Source: an uncultured Mycoplasmatota bacterium
GTDB taxonomy: Bacteria > Bacillota_I > Bacilli_A > RF39 > UBA660
Length of the DNA: 21,326 bases
Direction: 5' to 3'
Assembly (NCBI GenBank): GCA_948437815.1
Contig: CAOJKG010000007.1
Span: forward strand, 1-21,326
The notes beneath the pieces were generated by a model, which saw nothing but the letters and a program-made list of their open reading frames with translations, was not told the origin of the DNA and searched no databases. Made by a program: the position numbers and the translations under genes. The first letter of the stretch is position 1; each line of letters starts with the position of its first letter. Below, piece by piece: positions 14,334-21,326 of the stretch.

Positions 14334-15014
14334 ATGAAGATTATAGAACCAAAAATGGAAGTTGAAAAATTTGATGGGAAAGCCATTATGAAAAGACTAG
14401 AAAGAGCTTGTAGAACTTGCTATCGTTCTGAGGGTAGTATCACAGATGAAAGCTATAAAACTTTGCTTAATAATTGTATTACACGTGGACATGAATCAAT
14501 TTTAGAACACGAAAAAATTACAATTCGTATGACTTGTGATATTGGAGTTTATAAAGATTTAACTAGACATCGTATCGCTTCTTTTTCAGTAGAATCTACT
14601 AGATATTGTAATTATGGAAAAGATAAATTTGATAACGAAATAAAAGTAATGAGACCTTGTAATATTGATCCTAATTCTAAATTATATGAACATTGGACTA
14701 CTGCGATGGAACAAATTGAAAAAGAATATCTTGATATGTCTAAAGAAGGTGCTACTGCTGATCAATTAAGAATGCTTCTTCCTCATAGTACTGCTGCTGA
14801 AGTTACAATGACTGCTAATATTAGAGAATGGAAACATATCTTTAATTTAAGAGCTAATAATCATGCTCATCCTGCTATTCAACAATTGTTAATACCACTT
14901 CTTTTATTATTTAAAAAAGAAATGCCAGAAATTTTTTCAGATGTTCCTTATAATGAAAAATTTGAGGAAATGTATTTTCAAAAATTAGCTGATATTTCTT
15001 TTATGAAAGATTAA
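14334..15014 (+). CDS. thyX: Flavin-dependent thymidylate synthase
   Basis: ThyX makes dTMP from dUMP using methylenetetrahydrofolate, FAD and NADPH. The 226-aa protein carries the family signature RHRIASFSVESTRY (78-91), which binds dUMP and FAD, and a C-terminal substrate region around NNHAHPAIQQL. Length is normal. GAGGAGGT 6 bases before the ATG fixes the start. It is the only thymidylate synthase in the window. Organisms using ThyX usually lack ThyA, which cannot be checked here. The neighbouring kinase-like gene may act in the same pathway. A strong terminator follows at 15025-15064. Confidence 0.96.
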   Translation: MKIIEPKMEVEKFDGKAIMKRLERACRTCYRSEGSITDESYKTLLNNCITRGHESILEHEKITIRMTCDIGVYKDLTRHRIASFSVESTRYCNYGKDKFDNEIKVMRPCNIDPNSKLYEHWTTAMEQIEKEYLDMSKEGATADQLRMLLPHSTAAEVTMTANIREWKHIFNLRANNHAHPAIQQLLIPLLLLFKKEMPEIFSDVPYNEKFEEMYFQKLADISFMKD

Positions 15015-15024
15015 ACTTGTATAA

Positions 15025-15064
15025 AAGGTTTCTGAGATTTATTTAAATTTTGGAGACTTTTTTT
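15025..15064 (+). terminator. Intrinsic terminator after thyX
   Basis: AAGGTTTC and GAGACTTT arms (with G-T pairs), a TG/TG internal loop, then AGATTT and AAATTT arms around an ATTT loop, are followed by a T-run. The stem lies 11 bases past the stop. Confidence 0.65.
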
Positions 15065-15077
15065 GATTGTTTGTTTA

Positions 15078-15086
15078 TGTTATAAT
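15078..15086 (+). promoter_or_regulatory. Extended -10 promoter of the PHP gene
   Basis: TG at 15078-15079, one base, then TATAAT at 15081-15086, with no well-placed -35. It lies just past the thyX terminator and 24 bases before the preferred start. Confidence 0.55.
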
Positions 15087-15109
15087 AATTGAAAGAAATG
15101 AGGAATAAT

Positions 15110-15997
15110 ATGATTGATTTACATTTACATTCTAATCATTCAGATGGAACTGATTCTGTAACTGAAATATTAAAAAAAGCAGAAGATAAAAAGTTAGAAA
15201 TTATTTCTATAACTGATCATGATGCAATTGATACTTATTTTGAATTAGAAAAAAATCCTACTCTTTTAACTTTGTTTTCTGGTAAAGTTATTACAGGTTG
15301 TGAATTTAAAACTTTTTTTGGTGGTATTAGTATTGAAATTTTAGGATATGGTTTTGATTATAGAAATATTAAAATGCCTCCTGTTGATTCTAAGTCTATC
15401 CAAAGTTTATATATAGAACAATTTAAAAAAATTATGAATATTTATGGTTTTATATATGATAATAATGAATTATATATTGATTTTAATAATCCAAATAAAC
15501 ATTTTGCAGGTTATGTTGTAGCTTATGAGATTCTTAGACACCCTGAAAATGATGATTTAGTAAAAAGAATTGGTGGATTTACACCAAATGACTTTTTTAG
15601 AACGCAACAATGTAATAAAGATAGTATATTTTATATTGATGAATCTAAATATTATTTATCTGCGGAACAAATAATTCAGTTAATTCATGATGCATGTGGC
15701 CTTGCTTTTTTAGCACATCCTTATATTTATAATATCTCAAATCATGAAAGTTTTATAAGCGATATTTTAACTAATACTGATATAGATGGTGTTGAATGTA
15801 TTTACCCTTTATTCTCAGAAGAACAAAGAAATACAATTCTTTTTCTAGCTCAAAAGCATAACAAATTAGTATCTGGTGGGACTGACTATCATGGTAAAAA
15901 CAAACCTAATATAGAACTTGGTACTGGTATTAATAATAATGTCGATATTCCTTCTAGCTTTATAACAGACTGGTTTAATAAATCTCGAACACTTTAA
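15110..15997 (+). CDS. PHP-domain metal-dependent phosphoesterase
   Basis: This 295-aa PHP (polymerase and histidinol phosphatase) protein is of the YciV/RNase AM-like type, acting on nucleotide or short RNA 5' phosphates in studied relatives. Metal-binding motifs are all present: HLHSNHSDGT (5-14), TDHD (35-38), GCE (63-65), AHPY (202-205) and TDYHG (258-262). An insertion at about 75-185 is typical of this branch. The start is ATG at 15110, 5 bases after TGAGGA; an upstream TTG at 15089 lacks a ribosome site. It has its own promoter and shares a bidirectional terminator with the convergent clpC-type gene. The substrate is not deducible; 3',5'-bisphosphate nucleotides, short RNA or histidinol phosphate are family options, the first two more likely. 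Confidence 0.87.
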   Translation: MIDLHLHSNHSDGTDSVTEILKKAEDKKLEIISITDHDAIDTYFELEKNPTLLTLFSGKVITGCEFKTFFGGISIEILGYGFDYRNIKMPPVDSKSIQSLYIEQFKKIMNIYGFIYDNNELYIDFNNPNKHFAGYVVAYEILRHPENDDLVKRIGGFTPNDFFRTQQCNKDSIFYIDESKYYLSAEQIIQLIHDACGLAFLAHPYIYNISNHESFISDILTNTDIDGVECIYPLFSEEQRNTILFLAQKHNKLVSGGTDYHGKNKPNIELGTGINNNVDIPSSFITDWFNKSRTL

Positions 15998-16028
15998 AAA
16001 CTGATTAGAATCTCCTAACCAGTTTTTT
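15996..16028. terminator. Bidirectional terminator between the PHP gene and the ClpC-like gene
   Basis: AAAACTG-A-TTAG and CTAA-C-CAGTTTT arms (one mismatch) around a short loop have T-runs on both strands. The PHP stop overlaps the left arm and the ClpC-like stop (16029-16027) touches the right T-run. Confidence 0.75.
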
Positions 16029-18159
16029 AATTTTCTATTTTTATAGTATATTTATCGATTACTTTGTTTATATTTCTAAAACCATATTTTGTATAATTCA
16101 TTTCTTCTAGTATTTTATCATAATCTATTTTTTCATCATTTATCTTTTCTTGTAAATATTTTAATACTTCTTCTTTATTAAATGCTTCAAAATAAATTAT
16201 ATCATCAAAGCGGCCTAAAAATTCTTCACTGAAGCTTTCATTTAAGTTGGATTTATCTAAACTGCCAAAACCTACTGTTTTGTTTTTAATAGCATTTGAT
16301 GTCATAAAAATAAGGGTATGAGAAAAGTCTATTTTTTCACCATGCGCATCTGTGATAAATCCTTCGTCCATAATTTGTAAAAATAAGTTTAATACACTAG
16401 GATGCGATTTTTCTATTTCATCAACTAATATTACTGAATATGGATTGTATTTTACTTTATTAAATATATAATCATCATCATAACCAACATAGCCATGAGA
16501 AACTCCAATTAGTTTATTTACTGATGTTTCTAAGTTATATTCACTCATGTCTAGTCTAATTAAATTCATTTTTAATGTTTCACTTAAGTGTTTGACAGAA
16601 GATGTTTTTCCTACTCCACTTGGACCTAATAAAAGTAATTTTAAGTTTTTATCTTTTTTAAAATAAATATTTAAATTATTAATAATTTGTTTCTTAGCTT
16701 TTTCTTCACTATATATTTTTTCCTCTAAAATATTGGACACTTTAGTTAAAATTTCTTCATAGTTTAAAAACATCGGAATATTACTTTTATTTTCTATTAC
16801 TTTTAAAATATCATTTTTGGTTATTTCTTCATTACTTGTTTTATTATCTTGTTCTTTGGATTCTAATTTACTTATCTTTTCACATATATTTAGGGCTTCA
16901 TCAAATAAACCATTCTTGACTTTTTCTTCTTTTTCTTTTTTTAAGGCTTTTAATTTATTAATACTTTCTTTATCAGTTTTGATTATCATATTTTTTCTTT
17001 TGACATATGCACATACACTATCTAATAAATCAATAGTTTTATCAGGATTAAAACGACCAAATAAATACTTATTACCTAGTGTTACTATATCTTCTATATT
17101 TTCATTAGTTATTTTTAAATTATGATGATGTTCATAGCTATCTTTTAAACCACTTATTATATCTTTGGTTTCTTCTAAATTAGGTTCATTAACTTTAATT
17201 ATTTCAAATCGACGCTCTAAAGCTTTATCTTTCGCGATAAATTTTTCATATTCTCTGGTTGTTGTAGCCCCAATTACTCTTATTTCTCCTCTTGCTAAAT
17301 ATGGTTTTAAAATATCTCCAGCATTTATAGCGCCTTCAGCTCCACCAGCGTTTACCATAGAATGAACTTCATCAATGAATAAAATAATATTTTTATTTTT
17401 AATAACTTCTTTTATAATCTTGGTTAGTCTTTCCTCAAACTCTCCACGATATTTAGTGCCACTTACTAAATCGCCCATTGGTAAATCAATAATAATTTTG
17501 TTTTCTAAACTGCTTGGTACTTCATGTTCTTTAATTCTTCTCGCTAATTCTTCAACAATAGCAGTTTTTCCTACACCAGCTGGTCCAATAAGTAAAGGAT
17601 TACTTTTCTTTTTGCGTAATAATACTTCGATTAGACTATCTATTTCTTTATCTCTGCCTATTACTTTATCGAAATTACTAGCTTTATCATTTAATACCTC
17701 TCCAACATTCATTATCTCTAATTTACTATTTAAAATATCATTTGGCTTTACTTTTAATTCGTCATATAAAGAATCTATATCTATATCTAAACCAATCATT
17801 ATTCTAATAGCTATTCCTTCACCTTCGTCTAACATAGCAAGTAATAAATGGCTTGAAGTAACTTCTCCTCTATTGTTCTCTTTGGCATCTTCTAGAGCAC
17901 ATGATATTATCCTTTTAAGTAATGGTGTGTATAAATTTATTTCCATATTTTTCTTAGGGATTCCTACTACACTAATTAATTCTTCTTTAAATTTTTTATA
18001 ACTTAAATGGTATTCATTTAATTTCTCTTTTAAAGCACTATTTTTTAATAAGGCTAATAATAAATGCTCACTTCCAACATAAGGGTGATGTAAGTTGTAT
18101 CTTTCTATTTCTGCTTCTTTTAATATTTTACTACCAATAAATCCAAAGTTATTAAACAT
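16027..18159 (-). CDS. clpC: ClpC-type AAA+ unfoldase, short form
   Basis: This is an ATP-driven protein unfoldase that feeds a ClpP peptidase. The 710 residues hold a Clp_N double repeat (1-140), D1 with Walker A GPAGVGKT (192-199) and Walker B IILFIDE (258-264), a short UVR-like linker helix pair (408-436), and D2 with Walker A GPSGVGKT (512-519), Walker B VILVDE (576-581), arginine finger in GRFD (Arg650) and a sensor-2-like YGFR (692-695). VGF (629-631) sits where ClpC carries its ClpP-docking loop, so it should work with ClpP. It is about 100 residues shorter than typical ClpC, with a reduced D2 small domain ending soon after sensor 2. Other ClpC operon genes (ctsR, mcsA, mcsB) are not adjacent. 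The ATG at 18159 follows AAAGGAGG. Confidence 0.87.
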   Translation of the reverse strand: MFNNFGFIGSKILKEAEIERYNLHHPYVGSEHLLLALLKNSALKEKLNEYHLSYKKFKEELISVVGIPKKNMEINLYTPLLKRIISCALEDAKENNRGEVTSSHLLLAMLDEGEGIAIRIMIGLDIDIDSLYDELKVKPNDILNSKLEIMNVGEVLNDKASNFDKVIGRDKEIDSLIEVLLRKKKSNPLLIGPAGVGKTAIVEELARRIKEHEVPSSLENKIIIDLPMGDLVSGTKYRGEFEERLTKIIKEVIKNKNIILFIDEVHSMVNAGGAEGAINAGDILKPYLARGEIRVIGATTTREYEKFIAKDKALERRFEIIKVNEPNLEETKDIISGLKDSYEHHHNLKITNENIEDIVTLGNKYLFGRFNPDKTIDLLDSVCAYVKRKNMIIKTDKESINKLKALKKEKEEKVKNGLFDEALNICEKISKLESKEQDNKTSNEEITKNDILKVIENKSNIPMFLNYEEILTKVSNILEEKIYSEEKAKKQIINNLNIYFKKDKNLKLLLLGPSGVGKTSSVKHLSETLKMNLIRLDMSEYNLETSVNKLIGVSHGYVGYDDDYIFNKVKYNPYSVILVDEIEKSHPSVLNLFLQIMDEGFITDAHGEKIDFSHTLIFMTSNAIKNKTVGFGSLDKSNLNESFSEEFLGRFDDIIYFEAFNKEEVLKYLQEKINDEKIDYDKILEEMNYTKYGFRNINKVIDKYTIKIEN

Positions 18160-18176
18160 GGTTATCCTCCTTTTTT

Positions 18177-18205
18177 ATTCTATGTATATTTAGATAAAAA
18201 AAGAA
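18177..18205 (-). promoter_or_regulatory. Possible weak promoter of the ClpC-like gene
   Basis: On the minus strand the -35 is TTCTTT (18205-18200) and the -10 is TAGAAT (18182-18177), with 17-base spacing. The -35 overlaps the T-run of the pyk terminator. No CtsR-type heptad repeat or CIRCE element is visible here. The alternative is readthrough from pyk. Confidence 0.3.
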
Positions 18206-18225
18206 GTTCTTTATTCAAAAACTTC
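18196..18225 (-). terminator. Intrinsic terminator after pyk
   Basis: On the minus strand, GAAGTT (18225-18220) and AACTTC (18208-18203) pair, followed by seven T. The stem lies about 8 bases after the stop. Confidence 0.6.
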
Positions 18226-18233
18226 GTTGTTTA

Positions 18234-19637
18234 TTAATTTATTTCTTCTATTTTGATAAAATTTGTAATTCTTCCTTTATCGCTTACAGGAATTCCACCA
18301 GTGATAATGATTTTGTTTTCTTTACTTAATTTAAAGAATTCTTTAGTTTTTTCACGAGCCATTTCAACCATTGTGTCTGTATCATGTAATATTGGAACAA
18401 TACTTGTGTATATACCATAGTTTAAAGCTAGGCTTCTTGCTACAAAATTATCAGTGCAAGTTGCCATTATCGGACAGTTAGGTCTAAAATTACTAATAAA
18501 TCTAGCAGTAAAACCACTAATTGATGCACAAGCTATAGCTTTTACATCAACATATTTTGTTAAATCAACTGCTCCTTTGGCTATACACTCAGTTCTACCA
18601 ATTTTACCAAGAAATTTAAAATCATTTTTAGAATGATATTCTGCATCAGCAGCAATACTAGCCATGTATGTAACAGTTTCAATTGGATAATCTCCCATTG
18701 TTGTTTCACCACTTAACATAACTGCATCAGTTCCGTCTAGTACAGCATTAGCTACATCAGTAACTTCCGCTCTAGTTGGTCTTGAGTTATGTTTCATACT
18801 TTCTAACATTTCTGTTGCAACAATACAAACTTTGCCATGTTCTCTAGCTTTTCTAATAATTAATTTTTGGTAAACAGGTAATAATGAAATAGGCACTTCT
18901 TCTCCCAAATCTCCACGTGCTACCATAACTCCATCGCTAAGTTCTAAGATAGCATCTAAGTTGTCAATTCCAGTTTTACTTTCAATTTTAGAAATAATTT
19001 TGATTTTGCTTTTTTCAGCATCAATTATTTTTTTAGCTTCTAATACATCCTCTGGTGTTGAAACAAATGATAAAGCTAAAAAATCACCATTATTTCTACA
19101 TGCATAAGTAATGTCTTCTTTATCAGCTTCGCTTATAAATGGAATGTCTAATTTAACACCTGGTGCAAATAAACTTTTTTTATTTCCTAATACGCCACCA
19201 TTAATAATCTTACAAGTTACTCCATCTTCTTCTGTGCTTATTACTTCTATTTTCATTAAACCATTTTCTAATTGTATAATAGATCCCTTTGTTAATGAAT
19301 TTAGAGCATCTGGATGGTTAACACTAAATCTTTCTTCATTTCCAACAACACTTTCTTTTACAATACGAATAGTTTTGCCTGGAACTAGATTAATGCCACC
19401 TTCTTGTGCTACTCCACTTCTAAACTCTGGTCCTTTTGTATCATATAAAAGGGCTACGTTTAAATTTTCTTCTTCATTAACTCTTTTAACCAAGCTTTCA
19501 ACAATCTGTCTTTCTTCAAGTGTTGCATGCGAGAAATTGCAACGTGCAACATTCATTCCAGCATAAGCCATTTTTCTAAATACTTCATAATTATTACTAG
19601 CAGGTCCTATACTACATACTATTTTAGTTTTTTTCAT
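18234..19637 (-). CDS. pyk: Pyruvate kinase
   Basis: This enzyme converts phosphoenolpyruvate and ADP to pyruvate and ATP, the last ATP step of glycolysis. At 467 aa it has the usual three domains and lacks the extra C-terminal PEP-utiliser-like domain seen in Bacillus. Visible motifs are GMNVARCNFSHA (27-38), the B domain (about 70-165), the catalytic SKIES (216-220), MVARGDLGEE (238-247) and VATEMLESM (273-281), then SRPTRAEVTDVANAVLDGTD. The family usually reads ARLNFSHG; here Cys33 replaces Leu and Ala38 replaces Gly. The start follows GAGAGGGG by 7 bases. It supplies pyruvate, upstream of the acetyl-CoA used by PduL. A terminator follows it. Confidence 0.95.
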   Translation of the reverse strand: MKKTKIVCSIGPASNNYEVFRKMAYAGMNVARCNFSHATLEERQIVESLVKRVNEEENLNVALLYDTKGPEFRSGVAQEGGINLVPGKTIRIVKESVVGNEERFSVNHPDALNSLTKGSIIQLENGLMKIEVISTEEDGVTCKIINGGVLGNKKSLFAPGVKLDIPFISEADKEDITYACRNNGDFLALSFVSTPEDVLEAKKIIDAEKSKIKIISKIESKTGIDNLDAILELSDGVMVARGDLGEEVPISLLPVYQKLIIRKAREHGKVCIVATEMLESMKHNSRPTRAEVTDVANAVLDGTDAVMLSGETTMGDYPIETVTYMASIAADAEYHSKNDFKFLGKIGRTECIAKGAVDLTKYVDVKAIACASISGFTARFISNFRPNCPIMATCTDNFVARSLALNYGIYTSIVPILHDTDTMVEMAREKTKEFFKLSKENKIIITGGIPVSDKGRITNFIKIEEIN

Positions 19638-19676
19638 TTTATTTCCCCTCTCAGTTTTTTATTGGAACAGAAATAC

Positions 19677-19705
19677 ATTTTACTACAAAATTAGAAAAAA
19701 ATAAA
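19677..19705 (-). promoter_or_regulatory. Probable weak promoter of pyk
   Basis: On the minus strand the -35 is TTTATT (19705-19700) and the -10 is TAAAAT (19682-19677), with 17-base spacing. The -10 matches at five of six positions and the -35 at only three. Confidence 0.35.
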
Positions 19706-19740
19706 GATATAAATAGTATTTTTTTGCTTAAAATATTAAA

Positions 19741-19768
19741 AAAAGACTTAATTTTACTTAAATCTTTT
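19741..19768 (-). terminator. Intrinsic terminator downstream of ylxM
   Basis: On the minus strand, AAAAGATTTAA pairs with TTAAGTCTTTT (one G-T pair), loop GTAAAA, followed by further T. It lies about 94 bases past the ylxM stop and upstream of the pyk promoter. Confidence 0.55.
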
Positions 19769-19791
19769 ATTTTTGAATTTTTTTATAAGAA

Positions 19792-19816
19792 TGAAATATC
19801 AATTTTTTGATTTTCA
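19792..19816. repeat. Inverted repeat between ylxM and pyk
   Basis: Arms TGAAATATCAA and TTGATTTTCA form about 10 bp with one bulged base around a 4-base loop. It is not followed by a T-run on the ylxM-coding strand, so it is not a terminator in that direction. It could be a 3'-end stabilising hairpin or chance in AT-rich DNA. Confidence 0.35.
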
Positions 19817-19861
19817 TTTGTTAACAAGTTTCTTAATTTTTTTTAATATCACTATATATTT

Positions 19862-20161
19862 CTATTTTTCAATAATTTTAGTTATTCTTTTCTTTAAATT
19901 AGTAATATCTCTTTCTTCTAAAATACTTTCTAATTCTTTTTTGATTTGATCTTTTCCTATAATACTTTCATATTCTTTTAATTTTTCTTCTGCTTGGCTA
20001 AGAGTTTTACCAACACTACTTTTACTTATTCCTCTATTTTCGGCAATTTCACTTAAACTTAAATCTTCCATGTAATAACTTATAAATGTTTCTTGTTCTG
20101 TACTTGTTAATAAATCTTTATAAATATCAAATAAACCACTTAAATATTCCCTATTCTCCAT
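19862..20161 (-). CDS. ylxM: YlxM family SRP-associated helix-turn-helix protein
   Basis: This is a 99-aa, all-helical protein of the YlxM/UPF0122 family, resembling sigma factor region 4. The helix-turn-helix is at about 34-55 (LSLSEIAENRGISKSSVGKTL), and the characteristic YYMEDLSL precedes it. In streptococci YlxM binds the signal recognition particle and modulates Ffh and FtsY GTPases; a DNA-binding role is not shown. It overlaps the end of ftsY by 11 bases, so its translation is coupled to the SRP receptor. In many Bacillota ffh follows ylxM directly, but here a terminator and pyk follow. Confidence 0.9.
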   Translation of the reverse strand: MENREYLSGLFDIYKDLLTSTEQETFISYYMEDLSLSEIAENRGISKSSVGKTLSQAEEKLKEYESIIGKDQIKKELESILEERDITNLKKRITKIIEK

Positions 20162-21149
20162 CTTTAATCATATCCTTAAATAATCCATATATGTAATTTT
20201 CAATATCAAATACTCTTAAATCTTCCATGCCTTCTCCTAAACCAATAAACTTAACAGGAATATTAACACTTTCTTTAATAGCTAAAACTATTCCACCTTT
20301 AGCTGTTCCATCAAGTTTAGTAAGAACTATTCCTGTAATATTAGTTATTTCTTTAAAACTTTCTGCTTGTAAAATGCCATTTTGACCAGTGGCAGCATCA
20401 ATTACTAAAAGCGTTTCATGGGGAGCGTTAGGTATGTGAGTTCCGATAACTTTATTTATTTTTTCAAGTTCTTTCATTAAATTAACCTTGTTTTGAAGAC
20501 GTCCTGCCGTATCTACTAAAACTATATCTACTTGCTCTTCTTTAGCTTTTATAAGACCATCATAGATAACTCCCGCAGGATCAGTGTTTTCTTTACCATA
20601 AAATAAAGAATTAGTACGACTAGCCCATTCTTCTAATTGAGGAACTGCTCCTGCTCTAAAAGTATCGCCAGCGATTAACATTACTTTTTTACCTTCATTT
20701 TTATATTTAAATGCTAATTTACCAATTGTGGTAGTTTTTCCAACACCATTTACGCCGACCATTAAGATAACTGTTGGTCCATCAGGATTGATATTTATTT
20801 TATCACTTAAATTCTCTCCATTAACATATATAATGAAAAGTTCATCTACTATTACTTCGCCTAAATATTTGGTGTCTGTAATATTCTCCTTTTTAACACG
20901 TGAACGTAATTCATCCATAAACTTCATAACAGTATTAACACCTATATCTGCCATAATAAGAAGATTTTCTAATTCTTCAAAATAATCTTCACTTACTTTG
21001 TTATACTTGTGTCCTAATATGGAAACTTGACTTACAAACTCTTTTCTAGTTTTTTCTAAACCTTTATCATAAGCTTGCTTTTCTTCTAACACTTCTTTTG
21101 TTTCTTCTTTTTTACTAAATACATTTTTAAATTTATCAAATAATCCCAT
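20151..21149 (-). CDS. ftsY: Signal recognition particle receptor FtsY
   Basis: FtsY is the membrane-associated GTPase that docks SRP-ribosome complexes at the Sec translocon. The start is ATG at 21149 (332 aa), 7 bases after AGGAGG, beginning MGLFDKFKNVFSK, an amphipathic membrane-binding helix. A frame extension to 21209 would run through the promoter -10 and is rejected. The acidic A domain is almost absent (residues 14-32). NG domain motifs are GVNGVGKT (132-139), DTFRAGAVPQL (162-172), DTAGRL (213-218), TKLDGTAKGG (277-286) and GLGEGMEDL (303-311). It is the first gene of a pair with ylxM. Confidence 0.96.
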   Translation of the reverse strand: MGLFDKFKNVFSKKEETKEVLEEKQAYDKGLEKTRKEFVSQVSILGHKYNKVSEDYFEELENLLIMADIGVNTVMKFMDELRSRVKKENITDTKYLGEVIVDELFIIYVNGENLSDKININPDGPTVILMVGVNGVGKTTTIGKLAFKYKNEGKKVMLIAGDTFRAGAVPQLEEWASRTNSLFYGKENTDPAGVIYDGLIKAKEEQVDIVLVDTAGRLQNKVNLMKELEKINKVIGTHIPNAPHETLLVIDAATGQNGILQAESFKEITNITGIVLTKLDGTAKGGIVLAIKESVNIPVKFIGLGEGMEDLRVFDIENYIYGLFKDMIKDGE

Positions 21150-21207
21150 TTTAAATCCTCCTATATTTTTATTTAATATAACTTGCTTTTTCTCTTTCTT
21201 ATTAACC

Positions 21208-21236
21208 ATTCTACCATATTTAAATTTATATTTGAA
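21208..21236 (-). promoter_or_regulatory. Promoter of ftsY-ylxM
   Basis: On the minus strand the -35 is TTCAAA (21236-21231) and the -10 is TAGAAT (21213-21208), with 17-base spacing. A TG one base before the -10 (21216-21215) makes it an extended -10 type. It lies about 58 bases before the ATG. Confidence 0.5.
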
Positions 21237-21326
21237 GAAAAAGCTTTTGGGATTTTAATATTTTATTTGGTCTTTTTAAGTTTTTTTGTAAGATTTTGTA
21301 AATTAAGAGTTTGCAAAAGATATTAG

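Noticed and set aside
17375..18001. A 208-codon plus-strand frame opposite the ClpC-like gene
   Set aside because: It lies wholly opposite the conserved N-terminal and D1 domains, has no ribosome binding site, and has Ser/Leu/Ile-rich shadow composition.
19769..19822. A 16-codon minus-strand frame with an ATG between ylxM and pyk
   Set aside because: It has no ribosome binding site, overlaps a hairpin, and has Lys/Ile-rich composition expected by chance.
21150..21209. 20-residue N-terminal extension of FtsY
   Set aside because: It would overlap the -10 promoter and the AGGAGG site; the family start MGLFDKF fits 21149.

Overview
The window is AT-rich, tightly packed bacterial chromosome. Shine-Dalgarno sites are AGGAGG-like, promoters are sigma-A-like, and GTG and TTG starts occur beside ATG. 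Conserved proteins read at full length with TGA as a stop and TGG as the only Trp codon, so the genetic code is the standard bacterial one. MurC, MurE and DapF point to a meso-diaminopimelate peptidoglycan. The overall style fits an uncultured low-GC Bacillota, perhaps a wall-bearing Bacilli lineage near the Mollicutes (RF39- or Erysipelotrichia-like). That placement is inference only.

Region 1 (1-6860, all minus strand) is a type IV secretion/conjugation-like locus. In transcription order it holds three secreted proteins, each ending in a VirB2/TrbC-like two-helix membrane hairpin, then a large VirB6/TrbL-like polytopic protein and an unrecognised 182-aa helical protein. A terminator and a new extended -10 promoter follow. 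After them come a PrgI/VirB3-like protein and the first 143 codons of a VirB4-like ATPase that runs off the left edge. Two of the three pilin-like genes share a nearly identical 107-residue C-terminal module but have unrelated-looking ectodomains. No relaxase, coupling protein, integrase, tRNA or attachment site is visible in the window.

Region 2 (7017-13640) is wall and amino-acid metabolism. murC is on the plus strand and converges on a minus-strand pair, pduL (phosphotransacylase) and dusB (tRNA dihydrouridine synthase). Upstream is a three-gene minus-strand operon: a trans-sulfuration PLP enzyme, dapF and murE. Its promoter carries a strong palindrome over the -10.

Region 3 (13676-16030) has a P-loop (deoxy)nucleotide-kinase-like gene divergent from thyX, then a PHP-domain phosphoesterase.

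Region 4 (16027-21213, minus strand) has a short ClpC-type unfoldase, pyruvate kinase, and the ftsY-ylxM pair of the signal recognition particle pathway, with ffh not adjacent.

No gap over 300 bases lacks a gene. The largest (19638-19861) holds the pyk promoter, the ylxM terminator and one extra hairpin. The last 90 bases (21237-21326) are AT-rich with nothing I can name. I found no rRNA, tRNA, CRISPR array, insertion sequence or riboswitch. The most unusual content is the T4SS-like locus with its three ectodomain-bearing pilin-like proteins.
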